Positions 6,814 through 16,240 of a DNA stretch of 32,807 bases are shown here, piece after piece. Source of the stretch: Bacteroidales bacterium (GTDB lineage: Bacteria; Bacteroidota; Bacteroidia; Bacteroidales; UBA12481); assembly GCA_023145515.1 (NCBI GenBank), contig JAGLDP010000043.1:1-32807 (forward strand), written 5' to 3'. How positions within the stretch are numbered: the stretch's first letter is position 1; every line of letters starts with the position of its first letter. The notes under the pieces were generated by a model that saw nothing but the letters and a program-made list of their open reading frames with translations, did no database searches and was not told the origin of the DNA. Both the position numbers and the translations under genes were made by a program.

Positions 6814-8442
6814 CTATTGATTTTTGAGTTCCTCAATTGCCTTCAATATTGCCGGATCATCTCGTAACATAAATGCGATTCTGCCTTTTTGAGAATAATA
6901 TCTGCCAATAATTTCATCTGAGAGCAAACTTTTTATCTCTTCCTCAAACACTTCTACATCCTTTTTAACATCGTTTTTAAGCAGCTCTTGCAACTCTTTA
7001 AGCTTCTCTCCGGCAACATCCTCATATTTCTCCCTTTTGACTATCCTGATCAGCTCTTCCAGCTTTCTTTCACTTCCGGTTTCATATCGAAATGAATCCC
7101 TTTCTAATTGTCCTACAAATTCCTGGTAATCCTTCTCTGTTAATACAAAGTCTGATGGTTTATCCAGTTCACTTCGTGTATTTCTAATCTTTGTGGCAAA
7201 ATCGAAAAATTTATCCTGATAAAGCATTGCTGTAGTGAGCATACTAAGGGTTCTGGTTTCCAGGGTAAAGTCGGGAAGAATCCCACCGCCATCATATACC
7301 ACCCTACCATTTTTTGTTTTGAACTCTGTAATCAATGAATCAGGGATCTTTCCTACGCTACCATCATCACGACGATGAGAGTAATCCAAAGCCTGAATAC
7401 AGCGGCCGCTTGGGATATAATACTTAGCTGTAGTAATCTTCAATTTAGAGTTATAGCTGAGATTACGGGTAGTTTGCACTAATCCCTTTCCAAAAGATCT
7501 CTGACCTATCACCACTCCTCTGTCGAGATCCTGCATAGCGCCGGCAATAATCTCAGCCGCAGAGGCAGATTTTGAATTTATCAATACAGCAACTGGCATT
7601 AGTGTGTCAATTGCCTCTCGTCGACAATAATAGGTATGATTCCATTGCTTAACCTTTCCCATTGTTCTGACAATTTCCTCGTTCTGCGGCACGAAAATAT
7701 TCATGATATCCACAGCTTCAATTAGCAATCCGCCCGGATTAGATCGTAAATCCAATATAAGCTGGCTTATCCCATCCTTCTTCATCTCAGTGAAAGCATC
7801 CAAAACCTCTCTTGCTGCTCCCTGCGTAAATCCTGCTAATCGAATATACCCGGTTTGCTCATCAATAATTTCATAAAACGGCACATTGCTGATTCGTATT
7901 TTCTCACGAACCATTTCCACTTTAATCTCTTTTTCATCATGCGGACGAAATACCTGGATACTCAAGGATGTACCAACCTGTCCCTTCATCAACTCACTTA
8001 TTTGCGCTGATTTCAAATCGCTAACTGACCGGCCATCTATTTTACGTATTATATCACCAGCTCTCAAGCCAGCTTTATGTGCAGGAAAGTCTTCATAAGG
8101 ATCAGTTATCATCACATCATCATTACGCTGCCTGATCAGTGCTCCCACTCCACCATATTCGCCAGTTGTCATTAGTTCCAAATCCTCCATTCGTGATTCA
8201 GGGATATAAACGGTATATGGATCCAAACGCGCAAGCATATTATCAATGCTACTCTTGACCAATTCCCCGGGATCTGTTTCATCTACGTAAAACATATTCA
8301 ATTCACGCATCAGTGTATGATAGATATCCAGGTTCTTTGATAATTCAAAATCTTTATCGATATATCCTGAAAAACCAAAAGGCAGGAATAACAGGAACAT
8401 GAGAACCAGAGAGAATCGTATTGTTTTGGTCTTGCTTTTCAT
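6814..8442 (-). CDS. Carboxy-terminal processing protease, S41 family
   Basis: This is a periplasmic serine protease of the CtpA/Prc type that trims or degrades envelope proteins from their C-termini. The 542-residue protein has an N-terminal hydrophobic segment (about 10-26) acting as signal peptide or anchor. A PDZ domain spans about 90-170 (EYGGVGALI, AGLRAGDII). The S41 catalytic core includes GYIRLAGF, DLRSNPGGLL (231-240) and the Ser-Lys dyad: S294 in SASAAEI and K319 in FGKGLVQ, with Q323 in the expected place. A charged C-terminal domain (about 425-542) follows. It is the last gene of the leftward uvrC-to-yidD block, 26 bp after yidD. The specific substrate is unknown. Confidence 0.92.
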   Translation of the reverse strand: MKSKTKTIRFSLVLMFLLFLPFGFSGYIDKDFELSKNLDIYHTLMRELNMFYVDETDPGELVKSSIDNMLARLDPYTVYIPESRMEDLELMTTGEYGGVGALIRQRNDDVMITDPYEDFPAHKAGLRAGDIIRKIDGRSVSDLKSAQISELMKGQVGTSLSIQVFRPHDEKEIKVEMVREKIRISNVPFYEIIDEQTGYIRLAGFTQGAAREVLDAFTEMKKDGISQLILDLRSNPGGLLIEAVDIMNIFVPQNEEIVRTMGKVKQWNHTYYCRREAIDTLMPVAVLINSKSASAAEIIAGAMQDLDRGVVIGQRSFGKGLVQTTRNLSYNSKLKITTAKYYIPSGRCIQALDYSHRRDDGSVGKIPDSLITEFKTKNGRVVYDGGGILPDFTLETRTLSMLTTAMLYQDKFFDFATKIRNTRSELDKPSDFVLTEKDYQEFVGQLERDSFRYETGSERKLEELIRIVKREKYEDVAGEKLKELQELLKNDVKKDVEVFEEEIKSLLSDEIIGRYYSQKGRIAFMLRDDPAILKAIEELKNQ

Positions 8443-8468
8443 TGTGCTTTATATCTTATTTCTCATTC

Positions 8469-8720
8469 TTACGGTACAGGATCATAACCACTCCCGCCCC
8501 AGGGATTGCATGACAGCACCCTTTTCAAACACATAAATAGTCCTTTGAATGGCCCGTATTTTTTTAGTGCCTCCAAGCAATAGCTTGAACAACTTGGTGT
8601 ATATCTACAACTCGATGGAAGTATTGGAGATATTGCTCCTTGATAAAACTTCACCAATAGAATAAACAAAAGTTCAAGTATTTTACTGATAAGCTTAAAC
8701 GGTATAAGGAGATATTTCAT
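8469..8720 (-). CDS. yidD: Membrane protein insertion efficiency factor YidD
   Basis: YidD is a small inner-membrane-associated protein that helps the YidC insertase place proteins into the membrane. The 83-residue protein shows the whole family signature: [20 protein letters not shown] (25-44), [12 protein letters not shown] (45-56) and the C-terminal [13 protein letters not shown] (71-83). An amphipathic or hydrophobic N-terminal helix precedes it. Its ATG overlaps the rnpA stop in an ATGA joint, the usual rnpA-yidD coupling. Neither yidC nor rpmH is next to it here. Confidence 0.95.
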   Translation of the reverse strand: MKYLLIPFKLISKILELLFILLVKFYQGAISPILPSSCRYTPSCSSYCLEALKKYGPFKGLFMCLKRVLSCNPWGGSGYDPVP

Positions 8721-9112
8721 GTGTTCACCTTCACTTCTTGTTTGAAACGGACTAAGAGCTTTGATATTTTACCTTCCAATTCATTAAAATCCATTATCTC
8801 GTCATGAGTATACATCAACATGAAAATCAGTTTTACTTCTGCTTGATCTAAATGATCATACAAGATATGTTTCTGTACACGATAAACTTCCTTAATCCTC
8901 CTCCTTATGAGATTTCTGTCGACTGCCTTTTTGAACTTCCTTTTAGGCACAGAAATAACCACCCTGGCAAGATGATTGTCAGGTTTATCTGAAAATTTCC
9001 AAACCACCCTAAATGGGAAAGAATGAAATGAATGGCCATCTGAAAATAGGGCCTGGATTTCCTTTTGACTTGAGAGTCGTTCGGATTTCCGGAATTTATT
9101 AGATTGTATCAT
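8717..9112 (-). CDS. rnpA: Ribonuclease P protein component
   Basis: RnpA is the protein partner of the RNase P ribozyme, which removes 5' leaders from tRNA precursors. The 131-residue protein has the conserved basic motif [16 protein letters not shown] (63-78), preceded by [13 protein letters not shown], and begins with the usual KSERLSS stretch. Length is normal. It overlaps yidD by 4 bp and follows hemD by 21 bp. rpmH, its partner in many phyla, is not adjacent. Confidence 0.94.
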   Translation of the reverse strand: MIQSNKFRKSERLSSQKEIQALFSDGHSFHSFPFRVVWKFSDKPDNHLARVVISVPKRKFKKAVDRNLIRRRIKEVYRVQKHILYDHLDQAEVKLIFMLMYTHDEIMDFNELEGKISKLLVRFKQEVKVNT

Positions 9113-9133
9113 TCCGGATAAATTATGGTTTTG

Positions 9134-9889
9134 TTATTTACCAGGCTTCTTAGCTTCTTTTGTGATAAAATTGTCAAGTGCCATAGTCATTGACGGAAAC
9201 TCAGGACTAGGAACTGTCAAATCAATATTCAACCCGGCTTCCTCAGCAGCTTTAGCTGTATTAGGACCAAAGGTTGCAATTTTTATGCTGTTTTGCTTAA
9301 AATCCGGAAAGTTACTAAACAGAGAAGATATCCCTGAGGGACTATAAAAGACTAATACATCGTATTCATCAATCTTCAAACCGGAAAGATCTGCTGCCAC
9401 AGTACAATAGAATACTGCCTTTTTAAACTTAACTTGATTCTTTTCCAGAAGGGCTGAAATCTCTTCCTTATGAACATCACTAACAGGAACCAGGAAGTTT
9501 TCATCCTTATGCTTACCCAGAACATCCATGAGGTCAACAAAACGCTTTTTACCATAAAAGATTTTCCTTTTCCGGTAAATAATATACTTCTGTAAATATA
9601 CTGCTATAGACTCAGATACACAGAAATATTTCATTCCATCAGGGATCGTTACTCTCATTTCTTCACTGATTCTGAAAAAATGATCTATAGCTGTTCTACT
9701 TGTAAAAATAACTGCTGAAAAATCTAGAATATTAACCTTTTCACATCGAAATTCCTTCTTTGTAACACCCTCGATTTGAATAAATTGAGTAAAGTCAAGC
9801 TTAACTTTTTGTTTCTCCTCCAAGTCAAAATATGGAGATTTTTCCATCTTTGGCTTTGGCTGCGAAATGAGTATTTTTTTAATTTTCAA
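9134..9889 (-). CDS. hemD: Uroporphyrinogen-III synthase
   Basis: HemD cyclises hydroxymethylbilane to uroporphyrinogen III in heme and siroheme synthesis. The protein is weakly conserved, as is usual for HemD. KIKKILISQPKPKMEKSPYF at the start and the later LVFYSPSGISSLF and KIATFGPNTAKAAEEAGL patterns fit the two-domain family well. No ATG lies at the right place. I prefer the TTG at 9889, because family members begin right at the KIKKIL stretch, giving 251 aa. A TTG at 9940, overlapping the DUF4271 stop as TTGA, would add 17 hydrophobic residues that look foreign. It lies between DUF4271 and rnpA. Which of the two TTG codons is used remains open. Confidence 0.85.
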   Translation of the reverse strand: MKIKKILISQPKPKMEKSPYFDLEEKQKVKLDFTQFIQIEGVTKKEFRCEKVNILDFSAVIFTSRTAIDHFFRISEEMRVTIPDGMKYFCVSESIAVYLQKYIIYRKRKIFYGKKRFVDLMDVLGKHKDENFLVPVSDVHKEEISALLEKNQVKFKKAVFYCTVAADLSGLKIDEYDVLVFYSPSGISSLFSNFPDFKQNSIKIATFGPNTAKAAEEAGLNIDLTVPSPEFPSMTMALDNFITKEAKKPGK

Positions 9890-9936
9890 TTCTGTTGGCT
9901 TTATGAATTTATACAAAAAAAGAATTGGCAAAAAAC

Positions 9937-10620
9937 TCAAACAACTAAGACACCTATTAACACAAGAATAGGTGCAATTTCAAGAGTACAAAGGTACAAA
10001 ATCCCATAGAATATAGAAATTCTCTCCTGAATCAGAATTTGAAACCATCGTAAATAATTCATTATCTGCATAATAAGCAAAGATAAGAAGCCAGATATCA
10101 TTACATAAATAGTCAACTGAGCAGGTACATAAATGACTAGCAGAGCAAAGAAAAGAAGGAAAAATCCAAAGTTTTTATGAAAAATAAGCCATGAATGATT
10201 TATTCTGTCAGCTATTCCCTGACTTTTAAGAATATTGCCAAGCAAGGTGATTGACCCAAATTTCATGATAGTGAGCAGAAGAAACAATAATGAAAATAAG
10301 ACTAAATCAAATGCTGTGTTGCCTGGCCATTTTACATTTTCGAAATTATCAAGACTGACAAACAAAAACAGAGCAATCGACAGGCTTCCCAATCCATTTA
10401 AAAATAATGCAGTTTGATAAAGGTTCATATTCTTTTCCTTGAGCAAGCGCTCCTCTTCCATAGAAAAAGTCATCGCTTGTCTGTATCGTGTCCAATACCT
10501 GGGAAATGCCATTCTTGTTAACACAAAACCGATGGTAAGGACTATTAGCCATATCAGCATCCAGTTTGAATGTGAATTTACACGAAGAACCTCATTGAGT
10601 ATGCCTGCTTCAGGATCCAT
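9937..10620 (-). CDS. DUF4271 integral membrane protein
   Basis: This is a 227-residue polytopic membrane protein with about six or seven hydrophobic segments, for example WMLIWLIVLTIGFVLTRMAF near 20-40 and FFLLFFALLVIYVPAQLTIY near 150-170. It resembles the DUF4271 family, which is essentially confined to Bacteroidota and is typically found next to hemD, as here. Its function is not established. The constant link with hemD hints at a role at the membrane related to tetrapyrroles, or merely a conserved operon; this is inference. The stop overlaps the upstream possible TTG start of hemD, and uvrC ends 12 bp upstream. Confidence 0.8.
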   Translation of the reverse strand: MDPEAGILNEVLRVNSHSNWMLIWLIVLTIGFVLTRMAFPRYWTRYRQAMTFSMEEERLLKEKNMNLYQTALFLNGLGSLSIALFLFVSLDNFENVKWPGNTAFDLVLFSLLFLLLTIMKFGSITLLGNILKSQGIADRINHSWLIFHKNFGFFLLFFALLVIYVPAQLTIYVMISGFLSLLIMQIMNYLRWFQILIQERISIFYGILYLCTLEIAPILVLIGVLVV

Positions 10621-10632
10621 TATTTCACAAAA

Positions 10633-12444
10633 TTACTTCAAATTAAAGTATTCATATACCTTTCTGGCCTTTGCCTTGCCAATTTTATTGATGAGCTTAT
10701 CGATATTTGCCTCTTTGATTGCATGAACAGAACCAAATTCACTAAGCAATATATCTCTGGTTTTTTCACCTATTCCGCCAATTGCAGTTAACTCAGACTT
10801 GATTAAATCTTTACTCCTTTTATCTCTGTGATGAGTAATACCAAATCGATGTGCTTCATTTCGTAGCTGTTGAATAATCTTCAAACTTTCAGAGTTTTTA
10901 TCGAGGTATAGCGGCACCGAATCATTAGGAAAATAGATTTCCTCAAGGCGTTTAGCTATACCAATTATTGTAATTTTTCCTCTCAAATTTAATTTCTCAA
11001 GACTTTTCACTGCTGCACTCAATTGTCCCTTTCCTCCATCTACCACAATCAATTGCGGTAATGCTTGTTCCTCATCAAGCAATCGCCTGTACCTGCGGAA
11101 AATCACTTCTTCCATAGATGCAAAATCATCAGAACCCTGCACGGTTTTAATATTGAAATGGCGATAATCTTTTTTACTCGGACGAGCATTTTTGAACACT
11201 ACACATGCAGCCACAGGAAAAGTACCCTGCGTATTTGAATTATCAAAACACTCAATATGCTCAGGAATATGCTCCATTCTTAAATCACTTTTCAGCGTTT
11301 CAAGTTTCCTTGAAACTCTATTTGCCGGCAAGTGTTTAATTCGCTGCTTTTGACGTTCCAGTCTGAAATATTTAGCATTTCTGGTAGATAAATCCACCAA
11401 AGTCTTTCTATCACCTCTTATCGGTACAACAATTTTCACTCCTCCATCTACATATTCTATTGATTCTGAGAGTATTACTTCATTTGACTTGCTTTGTATA
11501 CGATTTCGCATTTCAAAAACAGCCAAACTTAAAAGGCTTTCTGATGATTCATGTAGTCGCTTTTTCAGCTCCATAGAATGTGCCTGAATCACTGCACCGT
11601 TTACCACCTTCAGAAAATTCACATAACCTGCTTTTTCATCAGTAACAATCGAAAAAACGTCGACTTCCTTTATTGCTGGATTTACTACTGTTGATCGGGC
11701 CTGGAATCTTCTAAGCATTTCAACTTTTTCCTTAAGTCGGTTAGCCCCCTCAAAGTCATAAGACTCAGCCATCTCTGCCATCCTTGAAGTCAGAAGCTTT
11801 AGCACTTCACGCGTATGTCCCTTCAGTATCTTTTCAATTTGCTCAACATTCTCCTGATAATCTGATTCATTTTGCTCATCGATGCATGGGCCAAGACAAT
11901 TTCCCAGATGATACTCAAGACAAACTTTGAATTTTTTAGCATTAATATTCTCCTCGCTGAGATTCAGTGAGCAGGTTCTTATCTTATAGGTGCTCCGGAT
12001 AAGCTCGAGCATACTTTTCCATATTTTTCCGGATGTATACGGACCGAAGTATTTCGACCCATCACTGACCATATTTCTTGTAGCAAATATTCTCGGAAAT
12101 GCTTCATTTTTTATGCATATCCAGGGAAAGGTCTTATCATCCTTCAAGAGAACATTATATCGAGGTAAGTGCTTCTTTATCAGGGTATTTTCAAGCAGAA
12201 GAGCATCTGATTCTGTCTCAACAATTATATGTCTTATCAGGTGTATTTTTCTAACCATGATTGCCAGCTTAGCACTATCTGGCTTCTTATTAAAGTACGA
12301 GGAAACTCGTTTCTTAAGATTTTTCGCTTTCCCACAGTAAATAATTATCTGATCGGAATTAAAAAATTGATACACCCCCGGTTCTTCAGGAAGCAAGCCT
12401 AATTGCTCAGATATATAGTCAGGTGGAGTATATTTGACATACAT
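10633..12444 (-). CDS. uvrC: Excinuclease ABC subunit C
   Basis: UvrC makes both incisions around a lesion in nucleotide excision repair after UvrA and UvrB load. The 603-residue protein has the N-terminal GIY-YIG nuclease (GVYQF at 23-27, then IYCGKAKNLKKRVSSYF at 35-51). A cysteine-rich stretch follows (CLEYHLGNCLGPC, about 175-187), then a UVR helix that binds UvrB (SYDFEGANRLKEKVEML). The RNase H-like second nuclease includes ECFDNSNTQG and VVDGGKGQL, and a C-terminal helix-hairpin-helix (IGGIGEKTRDILL) closes the protein. All parts are intact. It lies 15 bp after ade and leads into DUF4271 and hemD. Confidence 0.96.
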   Translation of the reverse strand: MYVKYTPPDYISEQLGLLPEEPGVYQFFNSDQIIIYCGKAKNLKKRVSSYFNKKPDSAKLAIMVRKIHLIRHIIVETESDALLLENTLIKKHLPRYNVLLKDDKTFPWICIKNEAFPRIFATRNMVSDGSKYFGPYTSGKIWKSMLELIRSTYKIRTCSLNLSEENINAKKFKVCLEYHLGNCLGPCIDEQNESDYQENVEQIEKILKGHTREVLKLLTSRMAEMAESYDFEGANRLKEKVEMLRRFQARSTVVNPAIKEVDVFSIVTDEKAGYVNFLKVVNGAVIQAHSMELKKRLHESSESLLSLAVFEMRNRIQSKSNEVILSESIEYVDGGVKIVVPIRGDRKTLVDLSTRNAKYFRLERQKQRIKHLPANRVSRKLETLKSDLRMEHIPEHIECFDNSNTQGTFPVAACVVFKNARPSKKDYRHFNIKTVQGSDDFASMEEVIFRRYRRLLDEEQALPQLIVVDGGKGQLSAAVKSLEKLNLRGKITIIGIAKRLEEIYFPNDSVPLYLDKNSESLKIIQQLRNEAHRFGITHHRDKRSKDLIKSELTAIGGIGEKTRDILLSEFGSVHAIKEANIDKLINKIGKAKARKVYEYFNLK

Positions 12445-12459
12445 AATATAAAGACAATA

Positions 12460-14088
12460 TCAGGATATTTTAGGATTAACAAAGGTGAAATTATTTCCAT
12501 CAAACAAACCCTGGTCGCCCAATTTCAATTCCGGAATTACCAGGAGTGCCATGAATGACAATGTCATAAAAGGAGCCTTCAGCTTGCTACCTAACTTTTT
12601 GGCCTCGTCGCTAAGTTGCCTATAGGATTCTCCCACAATTACTCCAGGCAAATTACTCATAATACCGCCTATGGGCAATGACAATACTTCTACCTGATTT
12701 TCTTTCGAGATAGCGATTCCCCCTTTAGAGTCGATAAGTTCATTTACAAGATCAGAAATATCATCATCTGAACACCCCACAACAATAATATTGTGACTAT
12801 CATGGGCTACCGAGCTGCCGATGGCCCCTTGTTTAAGTCCAAAGTTTTTTATCCAGGCAACTGCAGGCTTAGACTTATTATATCGGTTCACAACAACAAG
12901 TTTAAGAATATCCTGCTGTGTATCCGGGAGTATTAAGCCGTCTACACTTGCCATTTCGGCCTCATGATTAAGAGTAAACAGACTGCCATCAACAACCTCA
13001 ATAACTCTATAAGTGCCTGACTCTCCATAAAACCTGAAATCTTTGGAGTCACAATGCTCTGAAATAAATTTATTAGGTTGTTCAGTATTTAAAGAAGAGA
13101 AAGAAATCGTGCCCTTAGCATAGACCTCTGTTCCATTAATCCATGTTGACAAAACCGACATGCTTTCCAAGGAATCTACAAGAATAAAATCAGAGGAATC
13201 ACCGGGCTTTAATTGTCCGACATTAAGTCCGTAATGACTAATAGGATTAGCAGAAGAAGCCTTAAGCAAATCAAAGATATTAAGTCCCATTTCAAGCCCA
13301 CGCCTAATGATCAGATTGATGTGTCCTTCCATCAAATCATCAGGATGGAGATCATCGCAACACAGCATCACCTCATCAGGAAATTCTGTAATTAGCTCTG
13401 CAAGTGCTTCAAAATTTTTAGCTGCACTTCCCTCCCTAATAAGAATTTTCATTCCCAAGGCTATTTTTTCTCTAGCCTCCTCAGCATTTACAGCCTCATG
13501 ATCTGTGCTTATTCCAGCTGCCACATACTTCTCAAGATCCTTACCTGTTAATCCTGGTGCATGTCCATCAACTGGAAGTCCTCTGCTCACTGCTTCCTGA
13601 ATTTTCTCAATAACATCAGGGAAGTCCATTACTACGCCAGGGAAGTTCATCATTTCGCCTAAAGCAACAAGATCGCCTTCATCCAATAATTCAGCAATAT
13701 CTTTACTGGTAAGTTTATCACCAGCCTGTTCAAAGTCTGTAGCAGGTACACAAGATGGCGCAGTAAAATGAATCTTCAAAGGAACATCATCGGCATCCCT
13801 TTTCATAAATCTCACTCCCTCTTTTCCTAAAACATTAGCAATTTCATGAGGATCTGATACGGTGGCAACAGTTCCATGTCTTACCGCTAACTCAGCAAAT
13901 CTCGAGGGAATCAACATTGAACTCTCTATATGCACATGGGCATCAACTAATCCCGGTAACAAATAAGGCAGATCCTCTACGGTATCAATTGGCAATAAAG
14001 AAACAATACCATCATTTGAGAACTTCAAGACTCCTTTGTAGAACCTCCTATTCTTAAAATCAGGCAAATATGCTCTAATTTCATGCAT
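12460..14088 (-). CDS. ade: Adenine deaminase
   Basis: Ade converts adenine to hypoxanthine and ammonia in purine salvage. The 542-residue protein belongs to the bacterial (non-eukaryotic) adenine deaminase branch of the amidohydrolase superfamily. GLVDAHVHIESSML (46-59) gives the metal ligands H51 and H53. VSDPHEIANVLG, GEMMNFPGV, DGHAPGL, STDHEA and CCDDLHPDDL supply the remaining glutamate, histidines and catalytic aspartate. The long C-terminal domain with GVIVGESYRQLSDEA is also typical. Length is close to the family norm (about 540-600). It starts 68 bp beyond a parS-like site that separates it from mnmG, and uvrC follows after 15 bp. Confidence 0.94.
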   Translation of the reverse strand: MHEIRAYLPDFKNRRFYKGVLKFSNDGIVSLLPIDTVEDLPYLLPGLVDAHVHIESSMLIPSRFAELAVRHGTVATVSDPHEIANVLGKEGVRFMKRDADDVPLKIHFTAPSCVPATDFEQAGDKLTSKDIAELLDEGDLVALGEMMNFPGVVMDFPDVIEKIQEAVSRGLPVDGHAPGLTGKDLEKYVAAGISTDHEAVNAEEAREKIALGMKILIREGSAAKNFEALAELITEFPDEVMLCCDDLHPDDLMEGHINLIIRRGLEMGLNIFDLLKASSANPISHYGLNVGQLKPGDSSDFILVDSLESMSVLSTWINGTEVYAKGTISFSSLNTEQPNKFISEHCDSKDFRFYGESGTYRVIEVVDGSLFTLNHEAEMASVDGLILPDTQQDILKLVVVNRYNKSKPAVAWIKNFGLKQGAIGSSVAHDSHNIIVVGCSDDDISDLVNELIDSKGGIAISKENQVEVLSLPIGGIMSNLPGVIVGESYRQLSDEAKKLGSKLKAPFMTLSFMALLVIPELKLGDQGLFDGNNFTFVNPKIS

Positions 14089-14155
14089 GGCTATATGGGT
14101 TTACTTATCTAATTTCCTGCTACTTACACCTATTGTTTATCAACAGTTACTTTAA

Positions 14156-14171
14156 GGTTCCACGTGGAACA
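14156..14171. other. parS-like chromosome segregation site (ParB binding)
   Basis: GTTCCACGTGGAAC at 14157-14170 is a perfect 14-bp palindrome. With one flanking base on each side (14156-14171) it matches the widely conserved ParB site TGTTNCACGTGNAACA at every defined position except the first base (G instead of T). It lies 5 bp after the mnmG stop in the 87-bp gap before ade. In bacteria parS sites cluster near the replication origin, so this hints that the window is origin-proximal. Confidence 0.75.
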
Positions 14172-14175
14172 ACAA

Positions 14176-16044
14176 CTATCTACCTAACTTTACTAACAAA
14201 ACACTAACATCTGCTGGTGAAACTCCTGACATTCTACTTGCTTGCGCAATAGTAGCGGGTCTGACTTTTGAAAGCTTTTCTCGAGCTTCATAAGTCAAAC
14301 TCTTTATCTCATTGTAGTTTATCCACTCTGGAATTTGCAAATTTTCTAATCTGGCAATCTTTGCAGCAATCAATTTTTCACGTTCAATATATCCTGAATA
14401 CTTCATTTCTATCTGTGCTGACTCCAGGGCTTCTCTATTTCTCACAGCAATACTACTAACCAACTCTTGCAGATCAGGTAGCACTTCTAGTAAATCGTTA
14501 ATGGATACTTGGGGACGTGCAATAAGGTCCTTAAGTTTTATCTTCTGTCTGATATGGCTGGTACCTAGTTCTGCAAGCTTATCGTTTACCTCCTCAGGCC
14601 TTACAGACTGGGTTCTGAAGAACTCTATCACTTTATTCTTTGAGTCTAACTTAGCATTCAAAAGATTCATTCTCTCTTGATCGGCTAAGCCAAGCTCATG
14701 GCTAATTCGTGTCAACCTTTCATCGGCATTATCCTGTCGAAGAAGAATTCTATACTCAGCTCTAGAAGTAAACATCCTATATGGTTCATCAACTCCTTTC
14801 GTTACCAGATCATCAATAAGAACACCAATATATGCTTGATCTCGTCTTAAAACGAAGCTTTCCTTAGCATTAACCTTAAGATGGGCATTAATACCGGCCA
14901 TAAGACCTTGAGCACCTGCTTCTTCATAGCCAGTAGTTCCATTAATTTGTCCGGCAAAGTAGAGATTACTAATCAATTTTGTTTCCAAGGTATGCCGTAA
15001 CTGCATAGGGTCAAAATAGTCATATTCGATGGCATAGCCTGGCCTGATCATTTTAACATTTTCAAATCCCACTATTTCATGCAAGGCCTCAAGTTGTACT
15101 TCCCATGACAAGCTAGAAGAAAAGCCATTCAAATAATACTCTATTGTCTCGTATCCCTCTGGCTCTGCAAACAGCTGATGCTGCGACTTTTCGGCAAAAG
15201 TTATCAATTTAGACTCAATACTCGGACAATATCTAGGACCAATACTTTTTATGGTACCGTCGAACATTGGAGAGTCGTCAAAGCCTGTTTTAAGAATATC
15301 ATGAACATCCTGCGAAGTATGTGCTACATAACAAGGAAGATCTTTTTTCATCTCAACTGACTCATTCAGGAAAGAAAAGGGAATAACTTCTACATCGCCC
15401 TTCTGTTCCTGGAGCTTAGTAAAATCAATTGTTCTTCCATCAAGTCTGGGAGGTGTTCCTGTTTTCATTCTGCCTTTTGTAAAACCCACATCGAAAAGCT
15501 GCTCACTCAAGCCAGCAACTTCAGGTTCTGAAGCTCTGCCACCTTTCATTTGAATCTTACCAATATGCATAAGGCCATTCAAAAAAGTTCCGTTAGTCAG
15601 AATAACACTTTCGGCCAACAGCTCAACCCCTATCCTTGTAACTACGCCTAAAACTTTATTCTCCTCTATTATCAGCTTATCTACAGTATCCTGCCAAAAA
15701 TCGAGATTATCAATTTTTTCAAGTTGCTCTCTCCACTCCATACTAAATACCATTCTATCACATTGAGCGCGCGGACTCCACATTGCTGGTCCTTTTGATT
15801 TATTAAGCATTCTAAATTGCAGCATGCTTTTATCCGTGACAATTCCACTATACCCACCTAAGGCATCAATCTCTTTTACGATTTGCCCTTTTGCAATTCC
15901 GCCCATTGCAGGGTTACATGACATTTGGGCAATTTTGTTCATATCCATTGTAACAAGCAAAACTGCAGAACCCAAATTTGCTGCAGCTGCTGCTGCTTCA
16001 CATCCGGCATGTCCGGCACCCACCACAATCACATCGTACTTCAT
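14176..16044 (-). CDS. mnmG: tRNA uridine-5-carboxymethylaminomethyl modification enzyme, FAD-binding subunit
   Basis: MnmG (GidA), with MnmE, installs the carboxymethylaminomethyl group on the wobble uridine of several tRNAs, using FAD and methylene-tetrahydrofolate. The 622-residue protein is full length. [15 protein letters not shown] has the Rossmann GxGxxG at 9-14. [22 protein letters not shown] follows near 43-64, then [16 protein letters not shown] and [24 protein letters not shown]-type residues ([12 protein letters not shown]) and the C-terminal helical domain that binds MnmE and tRNA complete it. It stands alone: a terminator (16187-16211) lies upstream and a parS-like site downstream. 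I found no exact -7 box in its leader. Confidence 0.96.
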   Translation of the reverse strand: MKYDVIVVGAGHAGCEAAAAAANLGSAVLLVTMDMNKIAQMSCNPAMGGIAKGQIVKEIDALGGYSGIVTDKSMLQFRMLNKSKGPAMWSPRAQCDRMVFSMEWREQLEKIDNLDFWQDTVDKLIIEENKVLGVVTRIGVELLAESVILTNGTFLNGLMHIGKIQMKGGRASEPEVAGLSEQLFDVGFTKGRMKTGTPPRLDGRTIDFTKLQEQKGDVEVIPFSFLNESVEMKKDLPCYVAHTSQDVHDILKTGFDDSPMFDGTIKSIGPRYCPSIESKLITFAEKSQHQLFAEPEGYETIEYYLNGFSSSLSWEVQLEALHEIVGFENVKMIRPGYAIEYDYFDPMQLRHTLETKLISNLYFAGQINGTTGYEEAGAQGLMAGINAHLKVNAKESFVLRRDQAYIGVLIDDLVTKGVDEPYRMFTSRAEYRILLRQDNADERLTRISHELGLADQERMNLLNAKLDSKNKVIEFFRTQSVRPEEVNDKLAELGTSHIRQKIKLKDLIARPQVSINDLLEVLPDLQELVSSIAVRNREALESAQIEMKYSGYIEREKLIAAKIARLENLQIPEWINYNEIKSLTYEAREKLSKVRPATIAQASRMSGVSPADVSVLLVKLGR

Positions 16045-16148
16045 ATTTTACACTAAATATTTGTCTGAAATTACAAAATTCTTGAACCATCCTTCTCTAA
16101 AACAGCTTATATCCTGATAACTTGAGAGTTACAAAAGCTGCAAAATTT

Positions 16149-16176
16149 AGGATGATCTACAACTTTTAAGCATCCT
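16149..16176. other. Inverted repeat in the mnmG leader
   Basis: AGGATG at 16149-16154 and CATCCT at 16171-16176 form a perfect 6-bp inverted repeat with a 16-nt loop, about 105-130 bp upstream of mnmG. It could be an operator or an RNA hairpin. No known family is recognised. Confidence 0.25.
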
Positions 16177-16186
16177 ATACCACGCT

Positions 16187-16211
16187 AAAAAAAAAGCCCC
16201 AAAAGAAGCTT
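16187..16211 (-). terminator. Rho-independent terminator after ybeY
   Basis: Read leftward, the RNA gives AAGCUUC, a UUUU loop and GGGGCUU: a 7-bp stem with two G-U pairs. It runs straight into a run of nine U residues counted from the stem end. It lies 30 bp after the ybeY stop, so it would end the long CDF-to-ybeY transcript and isolate mnmG. Confidence 0.72.
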
Positions 16212-16240
16212 AAACAAGGCAAGAACAAAGAATCTCTTGT

